A DNA stretch of 64,000 nt. It comes from Spiroplasma ixodetis (lineage in GTDB: Bacteria; Bacillota_I; Bacilli_A; Mycoplasmatales; VBWQ01). Under the pieces are notes generated by a model. It worked only from the letters and a program-made list of their open reading frames with translations. It ran no database searches and was not told the origin of the DNA. This document shows positions 24,873 through 35,995 of the stretch, piece by piece. Numbering within the stretch: position 1 is the first letter of the stretch; each line of letters begins with the position of its first letter. A program made the translations under genes and the position numbers. The stretch spans positions 1,550,001 through 1,614,000 of the forward strand of contig NZ_AP026933.1 in assembly GCF_027923845.1 (NCBI RefSeq). Direction: 5' to 3'.

Positions 24873-25813
24873 GGCTTTTCTCCCTTTATGTACTATTTTT
24901 AAATTTTATCACATAAATGCTGAGAAAAGCCTATCTACGGACTTCTCCCCACATTTTTAAATCAAACATAGCATTACAGTTTCAAAACTAGGTATCTTGT
25001 TGAATTTATATGCAGCTTCTTTAGCATATAAATGAACATGATGTTTTGCAACTTTGATATGTGTTTTAAATGTTCTTCTTATATGTTTTCAAACTGATTC
25101 AATTTGGTTGGTATTTACACCAATTTTTGAAACATAGCCATCTTGATGGTTAACTGTTTCATGCTTAGTGAAAACTGATTTAAAATCGCAATATCCTTTT
25201 CAAGAATCAGTATATACAAGACATTTTGAAGAAATGTGGTTTTTTGCAAACTGCAAAAGATTTTTACTCTTTGCGTTTTTCAATACTTTCACAATTAAAT
25301 TATTGGTTGTTTTTTGATAAATGCCAACAATCAAGGTTTTATTCACTAAGGATCTTCCTTGTTTTTTAAAACCCATATGTGAAAGATACATTTCATCAAT
25401 TTGCACTGTACCTTCAACAATAAATTGAGGTTTTTGTTTTGCAATACGTGTTCTGATTTTATGAGTCATTCTTCAAGCAGTTTTCAAAGTCACTCCCAAT
25501 TCTTTTGCAATATCTGTTGATGGAATTCCATGTTTGGTGTTTATTCATCTAAAGATAAGATAAAATCAAGATGTTAAAGATGTTTGTGACCTTGAAAATA
25601 TGGTGCCTGTGAGAATGCTAAATGTTTGATTACATTTTAAACATCTCATTCTTTTTAAATCAGAAGTATTCAAATTAAAACTAAAACACCTAATACATTT
25701 GTTTTCTTTTAAATTTGCTATATATGCAAGACATTGCTGTTCAGTTTGAAAAGCATTGTTGAATTCATTCAGTTTCATTATTCCCTCCACAAGTACATGT
25801 GGGGAGAAGTCCG
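24873..25813 (-). mobile_element. ISa copy 6, 941 bp
   Basis: Flanked by TTAAATAT. Two extra bases lie in the terminal hairpin spacer (actatttttaaatt). Confidence 0.92.
24957..25778 (-). CDS. ISa transposase (IS1595 family)
   Basis: 273 aa, intact under code 4. One Trp codon is TGA here where other copies have TGG (TSLTSWFYLIF), a silent change only under table 4. Confidence 0.88.
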
Positions 25814-25857
25814 TTAAATATAATTAATTATCAATGATATTATTGGCAATTAAATAT

Positions 25858-25890
25858 AATAAATAAGTAACATTATGTACTTATTTATTT
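25858..25890. terminator. Perfect 12-bp hairpin upstream of 25951
   Basis: aataaataagta (25858-25869) pairs exactly with tacttatttatt (25878-25889) around an 8-base loop. It probably ends transcription from the left, and a tataat box lies just beyond it. Confidence 0.45.
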
Positions 25891-25950
25891 CAATGTTATA
25901 ATTATTTTAAGATTAAATTTAAAAATATATAATTAGATTGGAAGTAAAAA

Positions 25951-26694
25951 ATGATTCCCGAATATCGATTATTTAACCATCTTTTGCTTTTAAAAAGTAA
26001 TTATTTTTTTAAGCGCGAAATTAAAAAAAAAATAGGTCATTTAAAAGCAAAAGATTATCGTAATACTTATAACTTAATATTTAATAGTAATCAAAATTTA
26101 ATGTTTATGAAAATAATAAGTGTTTATTTATATTTCAATAAAATTTCTTATAAAGAATATTTAAGATTAGTTGCAAATTTTATATTAACTATTTCTGCTT
26201 TAATTCCTACTTTTAAGCGTCAAGAAAAACAGTTAGATGATTATCAAAATGCCAAGGAACTTTTATTATTACTTGGATGTAAAGATCAAATAAAAGTTTG
26301 GTTTGATGATACTTCAAAAGTAGTATTACCTGATTTTTTGATAAATAATTCTAATTTGAAAAAAGAAAGTTTGCTAATAATTAAAAGATTGGTAAATATT
26401 AGTGGTAATATTTTTATTAATTTAACTAAGAATGAAACAAACATAAAAAATAATTATGAGTTTGGAAGTTTATTAATGTTATTTTATTTGTTGGATTTAG
26501 AAACCAGAAAAACATTGCTGACAAAAGATAGTACTGATTTAAATTTAAAAGCTTTTTTTTCATATGAAACTTTATTTACTAATAAGTTGATAATTTTAGA
26601 TGAATTGGTTAAATGCGCTATGCGCTTAGAACAAACTAATTTTAATTTTTATATTAGAATAATGAATTATTCTTTGTTAGGAAATTATCAATAA
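25951..26694 (+). CDS. Conserved-looking protein of unknown function
   Basis: 247 aa, Lys/Leu/Asn-rich, predicted mainly helical, no signal peptide and no clear membrane segment. I recognise no family. The start MIPEYRLFNHLLLL follows ttggaag; a gttataatt box lies about 50 bases upstream. The following esterase gene begins 16 bases after the stop, so the two are probably co-transcribed. The frame contains TGG Trp and no TGA, and composition matches its neighbours. Confidence 0.7.
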   Translation: MIPEYRLFNHLLLLKSNYFFKREIKKKIGHLKAKDYRNTYNLIFNSNQNLMFMKIISVYLYFNKISYKEYLRLVANFILTISALIPTFKRQEKQLDDYQNAKELLLLLGCKDQIKVWFDDTSKVVLPDFLINNSNLKKESLLIIKRLVNISGNIFINLTKNETNIKNNYEFGSLLMLFYLLDLETRKTLLTKDSTDLNLKAFFSYETLFTNKLIILDELVKCAMRLEQTNFNFYIRIMNYSLLGNYQ

Positions 26695-26710
26695 ATTAAG
26701 GATAAAAAAT

Positions 26711-27490
26711 ATGAATAATTATGATGTAAAAGTTGATAATATTAAAAGTAAATTTTTAAATATTAATAAAGATATTATTATTGCTTTACCTTCTATTTAT
26801 GATCAAAATATTGCTTATGAAGTTTATTTAGTTTTTGATGGTAAAGATATGTTACTTAATAGTAATAGTAATATTTTATTTGAAAATAATAGTAATTGTA
26901 TTTTTATTGGTATTGGTAGTACCAATAATATGACTCGTTTTAATGATTTAGCAACTTATACCAATGATGATGTAAAAATATTAATGACAAAATATTTTCC
27001 TGAATTAAAAAAAAGTAACATTGATTTTCTTGGTGGTAATGGTAAAAATTACTTAGAATTTATTATTAATGAGGTTATACCATTTGTTATTAAAAAGTTT
27101 AATTTAAAAATTAAAAATTTAAATGCCATTGGTTGTTCTTTGGGGGCATATTTTTGTTTACAAATGTTATATTTATCAAAATTACAATTTACAAAATTAT
27201 TATTATTTTCGCCAGCAATTTGATTTAATTCACAAATTATTGAAGATTTAAAAACTAAATTTTTAAATAATAATCAACCTTTAATAGTTGAACTATGGGT
27301 AGGAAAAAAAGAACCAAAGTTTTTTGAAGGCAAATTAGTAACAAATTATGAAAGTAATACTATTGAATTAAAAAAAATATTAACTAATAGAAAAATTACT
27401 ACTAATCTAGTAATTGATGAAAATGGTGCTCATGGTTTTAAATGATGAATTAAATATATTAATGAAAATCCTTTAATTCTTATTAGCTAA
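26711..27490 (+). CDS. Alpha/beta hydrolase, putative esterase (EstD/Fes-like)
   Basis: 259 aa. Esterase-family layout: an early VYLVFDGKD strand-loop typical of putative esterases acting on phosphoester or acyl substrates, the nucleophile elbow GCSLGAYFC (GxSxG), an acidic-residue region VELWVGKKEPKFFEG, and the catalytic His in NGAHGFKWW near the end. TGA codons at 27221, 27443 and 27446 are Trp. Cytoplasmic. Substrate unknown. It sits behind the 25951 gene in an apparent two-gene operon. Confidence 0.75.
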
Positions 27491-27496
27491 TTGAAA

Positions 27497-27775
27497 CTAT
27501 GATTTTTCTTTTTTTCTAAAAATATTATTAATTTTTAGAATTAAAATAATACTTGCAAAAAATAATACAATAGTATTAGTTTTAATAATAGCAGGTTGAT
27601 TAGACAATATTGCAAAAATAATTCATGTTATTGCTGATAGTACAAAAATAATATACATATATAATGATAATGATTTTGTATCTCTGGTGCGAATTATTTT
27701 AAAACTTTGGGGAATTAAAACAATACTAGTTAAAATTGCTCCAATTCAAGATAAAATATTAATTGTAAGTTCCAT
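27497..27775 (-). CDS. SemiSWEET-type (PQ-loop) sugar transporter
   Basis: 92 aa. It contains two TGA Trp codons, so it is invisible with the standard code. Three predicted membrane helices form one SemiSWEET repeat: WIGAILTSIVLIPQSF with the PQ motif, then KIIRTRDTKSLSLYMYI, then the helix ITWIIFAIL, then a third helix IVLFFASIILILK. SemiSWEETs dimerise to move sugars down their gradient. Start ATG follows ggagagaaag. It converges on the esterase gene with only six bases between the stops. Confidence 0.8.
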
Positions 27776-27975
27776 ATCTTTCTCTCCTAAATTCTTACTA
27801 TATTTTAGTATTCTAAATTTTATTATAAGATATTAATGGTTAAGTTGATAGTAAAAATAATAATTTTAAGTATAATTATTTGGGCGAATAACAAATTTAA
27901 CAAATTTTATTCAATATAATATATTATAAAAATAACTTCCTAATTTTTTTAACCCTTGAATTAAAAATAAATGAC

Positions 27976-28007
27976 AAAAGACGAGAATAAAAATCTTGTC
28001 TTTTTTT
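27976..28007. terminator. Hairpin terminator
   Basis: aaaagacgaga pairs with tcttgtctttt (one G-U), seven-base loop, followed by ttttttg on the plus strand. No plus-strand gene ends here, so it either guards the non-coding block that follows or ends an undetected transcript. Confidence 0.5.
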
Positions 28008-28011
28008 GTAA

Positions 28012-28320
28012 TTGTAAAATTTTTAATAACCGTCTTTAACGCTATTATCAACACGTGTTAGGGAACTAAAAAAGTGAACTACAACACAGTTGTTAAAAAT
28101 AGTAGCCAGAGCATGTGGACTTGCATGGATAAATAAAAAGTGGAGTGATACCTAATAAAATATACTAACCATTTAATGGTAATTCTTGGGGTGGGAGCGG
28201 ATTGGAAACTAGTATATATAGACCTGTTATAGGGACCTATTGTATTAATTCTATTCTTTATTTAACCAACCTTGCCACTCCCCAGTGAGCAAGTGTTGGT
28301 TTTATTTTTTATTTTTTTTT
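28012..28320 (+). ncRNA. Candidate structured non-coding RNA or phage/IS intergenic region
   Basis: About 300 bases with no open frame and clearly higher G+C than the surroundings (for example ggggtgggagcgg). Internal inverted repeats include caacacgtgttag and accatttaatggt. It ends in a long hairpin: aaccaa / ttggtt, cttgc / gcaag and cact / agtg around cccc (28264-28301), followed by ttattttttattttttttt, a strong intrinsic terminator. I could not match it to RNase P, tmRNA, 6S or SRP RNA. Its position before an IS30-type transposase of the kind carried by spiroplasma plectroviruses leaves a viral intergenic region as the main alternative. Confidence 0.4.
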
Positions 28321-28365
28321 GAAAAATTTTTTTGGGCGAGAAAATAAATTTCAAACGCTGAATTA

Positions 28366-29424
28366 TACTTGTAAGTGCAAGTAAATAAAATTGCAAAAAA
28401 TTCTCATATAAAAATTTCATAATGCTAAATTTAGTTTAGAAAAAGTAAGGAGTTTTTATATGAGTTATAAACATATTGGGATAGATGAAAGAATTTATAT
28501 TGAGAATCAATTGAAATTTAAAGTTAAAATTAGTGAAATAGCTAAAAATCTTAATCGAAGTATTAGTACTATTATTCGAGAAGTTAATAGAAATAAAGAT
28601 AATGATCATTATTTTTCATTAATTGCACAAAATAAAGCTGTAAATAGAAAAAAATCACATATTATTTTTCATAAGTTTAAATATAAAGATTTAGTCAAAT
28701 ATATACAACAAAAACTATTATTGGGCTGATCACCTGAACAAATTTATGGCAGAATTAAAAATTTTCATAAACAATGAGCTATCAGCTTTAAAACAATTTA
28801 CAATTGAATTTATTCTGGATTATTTGATAAAGTTACTAGTAAAAATTTAAGAAGAAAAGGTAAAAAACGAAGATCTCAAGAAAATCGTGGTAAATTTAAT
28901 GGTAAATCAATTAAAGAACGAGATAATAATGTTAATGATCGCATAACTCTTGGTCATTGAGAAGGAGATACTATAGTATCATCAAGAGGTAAAAGTAAAT
29001 CATGTTTAATAACTTTAGTTGAAAGAGTATCACGATTTACTTTAGCAATGTTAGTTAAAAACAAAACTACTAAAGTTATTAATAAAAATATCATTCATTA
29101 TTTATCAATTCTTCCTAAAAATATTGTTAAAACTATTACTTTTGATCGTGGTAAAGAATTTGCAAATTGACAACAACTTGAAAAAAGTTAGATGTGAAAA
29201 TTTATTTTGCAAATCCATATTCACCTTGACAAAGAGGTACTAATGAAAATACTAATGGTTTAATTAGAGAAAAATTTCCTAAAAAATTTATTTTTTCAAA
29301 AACTAATAAAAATGAAGTTCATAAATTTATATTGTCTTTAAACCAAAGACCCAGAAAAATACTAAATTATCTTTCACCAATTGAATATTTGAATAGAAAA
29401 ATAATTTAGTTGCACTTACCTTTA
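28366..29424 (+). mobile_element. ISf (IS30-like) or plectrovirus-derived transposase unit
   Basis: gtaagtgcaagtaaat at 28371-28386 and atttagttgcacttac at 29404-29419 are inverted repeats (15 of 16). They bracket one IS30-family gene. Exact ends and target duplication could not be fixed. It abuts, and probably truncated, the 5' part of the ankyrin gene. Confidence 0.6.
28460..29409 (+). pseudogene. IS30-family transposase, one frameshift
   Basis: Starts MSYKHIGIDERIYIENQL with a helix-turn-helix (ISEIAKNLNRSISTIIREVNR), then DDE motifs: Asp in LGHWEGDTIV, Asp in TFDRGKEFANW and Glu in RGTNENTNGLIREKF. A T is missing near 29190 (gaaaaaagttagat for an expected agtttagat), which creates TAG after the second Asp. 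With it restored the protein is 316 aa. It resembles, from family knowledge, the IS30-type ORF carried by SpV1-like filamentous spiroplasma viruses. Confidence 0.8.
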
Positions 29425-29953
29425 CAATTTTGCAAATAAAAAAAGAGATCAATAATTTAATAGAAAAAAATGCTAATCTAAATTATACAAACGAAAATGG
29501 TGATAGTCCTTTAATAGTAGCAAGTCACTATTATCAACTTATCAAGTCACTATTATCAACTTATAGATTCCATTAAAATTTTAATAGAAAATGGCGCTAA
29601 TATCAACCACGCAAACCAAAATGGTGATACAGCACTAATAATATCTACTAAAAAAGGTTATTTAAGTATAATTAATGTTTTAATAAAAAATGGCGCTAAT
29701 ATCAACCACGCAAACCAAAATGGTGATACAGCCTTGCATTTAGCTGCTAAAATGGACTAGCACAAATAGTTAATACTTTACTAATAAATAATGCAAATAT
29801 TCATTTCATAAATCAAAATGGTGATACGGCTTTGACAATCATTATTAATAATAGTTTATTTTATGATAAAAACATAAAAAATATATTAGAAAACATATTT
29901 TATCAAGAATATGAAGAATATATTACAAATAAGGCGAAAGTAGAAATTATTAA

Positions 29954-30892
29954 GGCTTTTCTCCCTTTATGTACTATTTTAATTTTATCACATAAATGCT
30001 GAGAAAAGCCTATCTACGGACTTCTCCCCACATTTTTAAATCAAACATAGAATTACAGTTTCAAAACTAGGTATCTTGTTGAATTTATATGCAGCTTCTT
30101 TAGCATATAAATGAACATGATGTTTTGCAACTTTGATATGTGTTTTAAATGTTCTTCTTATATGTTTTCAAACTGATTCAATTTGGTTGGTATTTACACC
30201 AATTTTTGAAACATAGCCATCTTGATGGTTAACTGTTTCATGCTTAGTGAAAACTGATTTAAAATCGCAATATCCTTTTCAAGAATCAGTATATACAAGA
30301 CATTTTGAAGAAATGTGGTTTTTTGCAAACTGCAAAAGATTTTTACTCTTTGCGTTTTTCAATACTTTCACAATTAAATTATTGGTTGTTTTTTGATAAA
30401 TGCCAACAATCAAGGTTTTATTCACCAAGGATCTTCCTTGTTTTTTAAAACCCATATGTGAAAGATACATTTCATCAATTTGCACTGTACCTTCAACAAT
30501 AAATTGAGGTTTTTGTTTTGCAATACGTGTTCTGATTTTATGAGTCATTCTTCAAGCAGTTTTCAAAGTCACTCCCAATTCTTTTGCAATATCTGTTGAT
30601 GGAATTCCATGTTTGGTCTTTATTCATCTAAAGATAAGATAAAACCAAGATGTTAAAGATGTTTGTGACCTTGAAAATATGGTGCCTGTGAGAATGCTAA
30701 ATGTTTGATTACATTTTAAACATCTCATTCTTTTTAAATCAGAAGTATTCAAATTAAAATTAAAACACCTAATACATTTGTTTTCTTTCAAATTTGCTAT
30801 ATATGCAAGACATTGCTGTTCAGTTTGAAAAGCATTGTTGAATTCATTCAGTTTCATTATTCCCTCCACAAGTACATGTGGGGAGAAGTCCG
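29954..30892 (-). mobile_element. ISa copy 7, 939 bp
   Basis: Flanked by ATTATTAA; inserted in the ankyrin gene remnant. Confidence 0.92.
30036..30857 (-). CDS. ISa transposase (IS1595 family)
   Basis: 273 aa, intact majority type with CIRC/CLKC zinc ribbon and the VQIDE, YTDSW and QIESVW catalytic blocks. Confidence 0.9.
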
Positions 30893-31229
30893 ATTATTAA
30901 ATATAGGCCAGAATTTTCAAATAACTCATTATTTCATGATATTAAAGATAATATATTAATACATTTAAATACAAATAATTCAGTAAAAAATATAAAAGAA
31001 AATTTAATATTAATTGGATTAAAAATCAATAAGAAAAAAATTTTAAAAATTGAACAAAGAATAATGAAAATATTTAAATGTAACATTAATAAATTAAATA
31101 CTAATCAAGAAAAAGAAAAAAAATGACAGAAAAAAATTAAACAAGAATTAAAAGAAGAAAATTATCCACAAAATAAGCCATCAACAAGCGGATATATAAA
31201 AAATTAAATTTATCACAAATATAATGAAT

Positions 31230-32604
31230 GAGGCTTTTTAATAATCTGTGTATCTTTGTTTTACAAAGTTACTAATTTAGATTAATTCTGTCTTCAAATT
31301 TTATCATAAAATGAGCAATTGCTGTATTTCAATTTTGAATAGGCAATGTTCATTTTTTTGTTATATTTTCAATTGCCAAGTAAAATATTTTGAAAACTGC
31401 CATATCATTAGGAAAAACTTTTTTATTTCTGATGATTTTTCGTAATTGACTATTAACAGATTCAATAGCATTTGTAGTATAAATCACTCTTTTGATTTCT
31501 ACTGGATAACTAATAAAAACCATTAAATTATCTCAATTTTTATATCAAGATTTAGTAATTTGAGGATATTGTTTATTTCATTTACTTTCAAACGATTCTA
31601 AAGCTTGCATTGCTTGTTCTTCACTACATGCACTATAAATTGGTTTTAAATCTGCAACTAGACCTTTTCGATGTTTGTATGAAACATATTTTAAACTATT
31701 TCTAATTTGATGAACAATGCATAATTGATGTTCTGTTTTAGGATAAACTGATTGTATTGCTTCTGACATGCCTGTTAAATTATCACTACAAGCAATAAGA
31801 ATATCATTTAAGCCACGATTTTTCATTTCTGTGAAATTAGATAATCAAAACTTAGAACCTTCATTTTCACTAATTCATAATCCTAAAACATCTTTTTTGC
31901 CTTCTAAATCAACTCCTAATGCTATATAAACTGATTTGTTAATAATCCGTTTATCTTGTCGTACTTTAACTACTATACAATCAAAATAAACAATAGGATA
32001 AATACTTTCTAATGGTCGATTTTGTCATGCTTTAACATCATCAATAACATCATCAGTAATTTGACTAATAACACTTTCACTAATATCAGCACCATGATAT
32101 AACTCTTGCAACTGCATTCTAATGTCAGATAATGTCATTCCTTTTGCATACAAGGAAAGAACTTGTTGATCAAAACCATCAAATCTTCTTTGCCTTTTAG
32201 GAACTATTACAGGAGTAAAATTACTATTGCGATCTCTTGGTACATCAATTTCAATTTTACCTTGTTGAGTTATTAATTTTTTTGAACTTGTACCATTACG
32301 AGCATTTTCAGTAGTACTATGTTGATTTTTTTCATATCCTAAATAATTTTGCATTTCAGAATTCAACATTTTTTCAACTAATCTTTTTGTTAATTCTTTA
32401 TATAAACCGCCAGGTTTAAAAACTGTTGTTAAATCTTCAGTATTTTCTAGTAATAAATCTACTGCTTTTGATATTGGATCATTATTATTAAAGTTATCTT
32501 TTTTAGCCATCTGTAACTCACTCTTTCTAGTCATTTAATTATATTTACTAGAATTAATTAAACATAGTTATTTTTGTAAGTTACACAGATTACTAAACAT
32601 TTCC
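31230..32604 (-). mobile_element. ISc copy 3 (IS256-like), 1375 bp
   Basis: Flanked by TAATGAAT. Inserted just beyond the terminator of the tkt-yneF operon, 22 bases after the ankyrin remnant ends. Confidence 0.92.
31272..32534 (-). CDS. ISc transposase, IS256 (mutator) family
   Basis: 420 aa, intact. Mutator-type features: N-terminal DNA-binding part, then KIEIDVPRDRNSNFTPVIVPK, YAKGMTLSDIRMQL, the catalytic Asp in IVYFDCIVVKVR, the block CSDNLTGMSEAI with the second Asp, the C/H-containing HQLCIVHQIRNS, and the terminal Glu in TTNAIESVNSQLRK. Starts MTRKSELQMAKK; an internal Met nine codons in is an alternative start behind gagttacagatgg. Confidence 0.9.
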
Positions 32605-32612
32605 TAATGAAT

Positions 32613-32645
32613 AAAAATAGTTACCATTATGGTAACTATTTTACA
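32613..32645 (-). terminator. Terminator of the tkt-yneF operon
   Basis: aaaatagttacc (32614-32625) pairs with ggtaactatttt (32631-32642). Read on the minus strand it is followed by a T-rich stretch, 19 bases after the yneF stop. Confidence 0.75.
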
Positions 32646-32663
32646 ATTTATATTTAATAAAAA

Positions 32664-32900
32664 TTATCGTTTTTTAATAGTACTTTGTTGACGTTTCATT
32701 GCTTGCATTACTGATTTAATTTGAGATTCAGTAGGTTTACGCCCCATTTGTAAATACATTGCACGAATCATATTTTCATTAATAGGAGGATTTTTCTGTA
32801 ATTGTTTTTCGAAAATCTTCTTAGTAACAATAAAACCAACTAATCCACCAATTAACGCACTAGCAATGCCAATGATTAATACTGCTCACCAAACCATCAT
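32664..32900 (-). CDS. YneF/UPF0154 family small membrane protein
   Basis: 78 aa. One N-terminal membrane helix (AVLIIGIASALIGGLVGFIV), then a basic, helical cytoplasmic tail with the family block NPPINENMIRAMYLQMGRKPTE. Function unknown although widely kept in Firmicutes and Mollicutes. Start ATG-ATG follows aaggagaaat. It lies 13 bases behind tkt, in the order tkt-yneF also seen in Bacillus. Confidence 0.85.
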
Positions 32901-32913
32901 TATTAATTTCTCC

Positions 32914-34920
32914 TTACTTACTGTTTAAAAACTTATTAATTTTATCACACACTTGATTTGATGTAAAGCCATATTTTTCTAGTACTACCTTATCAGGAGC
33001 AGAAATACCAAAAGTACTTACGCCAATAACAAAGCCATTACCTGTAACATATTTATATCAACTATCTTTAGAACCCATTTCAATAGCAACTTTTATAATA
33101 TCATTAGGTAAAATTTTATTTTGATATGTTTTATCTTGTTTATCAAAAATAAAAGTAGAAGGCATTGAAACTACACGAACATTAAGTTTTTGATCGTTTC
33201 ATAGTTGTTCTTGACTAGCAATAGCCAACGAAACTTCACTACCGGTAGCAATAATAATTAAATCTAAAGCTTTACTACTCTTCTCTTTACTAATAATATA
33301 AGCACCTTTTTGAACTGCCTCAATATTACTATTTGCAAGTTGTGGTAAATTTTGTCTAGTAATAATAATAGCACTAGGGTTAGTTTTGCTAGATAATGCG
33401 ATTAAATATGCACCAATTGTTTCTTTTGTATCAGCGGGGCGAATTACATTAAAATTAGGAATAGTTCTTAACATTGTTAGTTGTTCAACTGGTTCATGGG
33501 TAGGACCATCTTCGCCAACTGCGATACTATCATGACTAAAAATAAACAAAGATGGAATTGACATTAAAGCTGCTAATCGTAATGCAGGCTTTAGATAATC
33601 ACTAAACACAAGAAAAGTAGAACCAAAAGGAATTGTGCCTTGATGTAACGTCATACCGTTAACAATAGCGCCCATTGCAAATTCTCTTATTCCATAATGA
33701 ATATGTCTTCCTGAATGATCAAGAGGTAAAAAGTCTTTATCTGTTACTAATGCTTTAGTTGAGCCAGTTAAATCAGCACTACCACCAATTAATGTTGGAC
33801 AATGAGCTGATAAAAGTTTTAAAATATTACCAGAGTCTACTCTTGTTGCTTGTGGATTTACTCCAATAATTGAAGTTCAATCAATTTTATTTAATTGATA
33901 ATCTTCATTAAAAATTTCATTTTTCAATGCTGATTTAATTTCATTATACAATTTTGGATATAATTTTGCATATTTTTCAACTTTTTGATTTCAAACTAAT
34001 TCTATTTTAGAACCATGATTAAGTGCTGTTTGTGTGAAGTAAGTACTTACTTCTTTTGGAACAGTAAATTCAGGATATTCTCAGTTTAAATTTTTAGCAA
34101 CTGTTTTAATATCTTCCATTAAAGGAGAGCCATGAACACTGGGTGTTCCTTGTTTACTAGCCCCATAACCAATTATAGTTTTAATTTCAATTAAAGTTGG
34201 TTTATCACTAAGTTTTGCTTTTTTAATAGCTTCAGAAATAAGTTTATCATCTTCACCATCTTCAACTTTTAAATAATTTCACTCTAATGCTTGAAGACGC
34301 ATTTTTAAATTTTCTGAATATACTAATTTAACAGATGAATCTAATTGAACATCATTTGAATCATATAAAATAATTAGTTTATTTAATTTAAAATGTCCAG
34401 CAAAACTAAGTGCTTCTTGCGCAATACCTTCTTGTAAATCACCATCACCACAAATTGCATATGTATAATGATCAATAATATTAAGATCTTTTTGATTATA
34501 TTTAGCGCCAAGAAAACTCTCAGTAAGCGCCATTCCAACAGCATTAGCGATACCCTGACCTAATGGCCCAGTAGCCGTCTCTACTCCATAGTCTAAATGA
34601 TATTCGGGATGACCGGGTGTATTACTATTTAATTGACGGAATTGTTTTATATCATTGATTGTATATTTATAACCAGCATGATGTAATATTGAATATAATA
34701 AAGCACTACCATGACCTGCTGATAAAACAAATCGATCACGATTAAATCATTTTGGATTTTTTGGATTAAAAGATAAATGATTTTTGAATAAAGAAAAAGT
34801 CATTGGTGAAGCACCTAAAACAATACCAGGATGGCCACTTTTAGCAGCATTAACTGCTTGTACTCCTAACATACGAATTGAATTAATAGTTAATTTATCT
34901 AAATTAATTTTATTTTCCAT
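32914..34920 (-). CDS. tkt: Transketolase
   Basis: 668 aa, full length. Thiamine-diphosphate enzyme moving two-carbon units between sugar phosphates in the non-oxidative pentose-phosphate pathway. Visible: N-terminal [15 protein letters not shown], the ThDP/Mg motif [16 protein letters not shown] (about residues 156-172) ending near YDSN, and the second-domain [20 protein letters not shown] (about residues 462-481) with its substrate-binding His. Start follows aaggagaaatt. Intact, with TGA Trp codons. Forms an operon with yneF. Confidence 0.95.
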
Positions 34921-35054
34921 AATTTCTCCTTAAATTTTTAATAGTTATTATTTAATATAATATTAACAATATTCTTAATAAAATAAGTAATTTTTTAAAA
35001 ATAATTAAAAAAGTATAAATAATAATGACAAAAATATAATTTTATTTTAACTAA

Positions 35055-35995
35055 GGCTTTTCTCCCTTTATGTACTATTTTTAAATCTTATCACATAAAT
35101 GCTGAGAAAAGCCTATCTACGGACTTCTCCCCACATTTTTAAATCAAACATAGAATTACAGTTTCAAAACTAGGTATCTTGTTGAATTTATATGCAGCTT
35201 CTTTAGCATATAAATGAACATGATGTTTTGCAACTTTGATATGTGTTTTAAATGTTCTTCTTATATGTTTTCAAACTGATTCAATTTGGTTGGTATTTAC
35301 ACCAATTTTTGAAACATAGCCATCTTGATGGTTAACTGTTTCATGCTTAGTGAAAACTGATTTAAAATCGCAATATCCTTTTCAAGAATCAGTATATACA
35401 AGACATTTTGAAGAAATGTGGTTTTTTGCAAACTGCAAAAGATTTTTACTCTTTGCGTTTTTCAATACTTTCACAATTAAATTATTGGTTGTTTTTTGAT
35501 AAATGCCAACAATCAAGGTTTTATTCACCAAGGATCTTCCTTGTTTTTTAAAACCCATATGTGAAAGATACATTTCATCAATTTGCACTGTACCTTCAAC
35601 AATAAATTGAGGTTTTTGTTTTGCAATACGTGTTCTGATTTTATGAGTCATTCTTCAAGCAGTTTTCAAAGTCACTCCCAATTCTTTTGCAATATCTGTT
35701 GATGGAATTCCATGTTTGGTGTTTATTCATCTAAAGATAAGATAAAACCAAGATGTTAAAGATGTTTGTGACCTTGAAAATATGGTGCCTGTGAGAATGC
35801 TAAATGTTTGATTACATTTTAAACATCTCATTCTTTTTAAATCAGAAGTATTCAAATTAAAATTAAAACACCTAATACATTTGTTTTCTTTCAAATTTGC
35901 TATATATGCAAGACATTGCTGTTCAGTTTGAAAAGCATTGTTGAATTCATTCAGTTTCATTATTCCCTCCACAAGTACATGTGGGGAGAAGTCCG
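35055..35995 (-). mobile_element. ISa copy 8, 941 bp
   Basis: Flanked by TTAACTAA. Inserted about 130 bases upstream of tkt, so it may separate tkt from upstream signals or supply read-through. Confidence 0.92.
35139..35960 (-). CDS. ISa transposase (IS1595 family)
   Basis: 273 aa, intact majority type; faces the same way as tkt. Confidence 0.9.

Larger units (their letters stand above)
29433..31207 (+). pseudogene. Ankyrin-repeat protein remnant
   Basis: At least three ankyrin units are readable, with the consensus LIENGANINHANQNGDTAL recurring near 29580-29735 and a diverged INQNGDTALTIII near 29810. The N-terminus is missing (ISf lies there). A 22-bp tandem duplication (29521-29542 and 29543-29564) breaks the frame; removing one copy restores SHYYQLIDSIKILIENGAN. 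One A is also lacking near 29750. ISa copy 7 splits the C-terminal part, which then runs on as a Lys/Asn-rich tail to 31207. Ankyrin proteins of symbiotic spiroplasmas are often host-directed, but this copy is dead. Confidence 0.7.

Noticed and set aside
28012-28320. RNase P RNA, tmRNA, 6S or SRP RNA
   Set aside because: None of their conserved cores (for example gaggaaagtcc of RNase P or a tRNA-like T-arm) is present.
29521-29564. Start of a CRISPR array
   Set aside because: Only two adjacent 22-bp units without spacers, inside a protein-coding frame.
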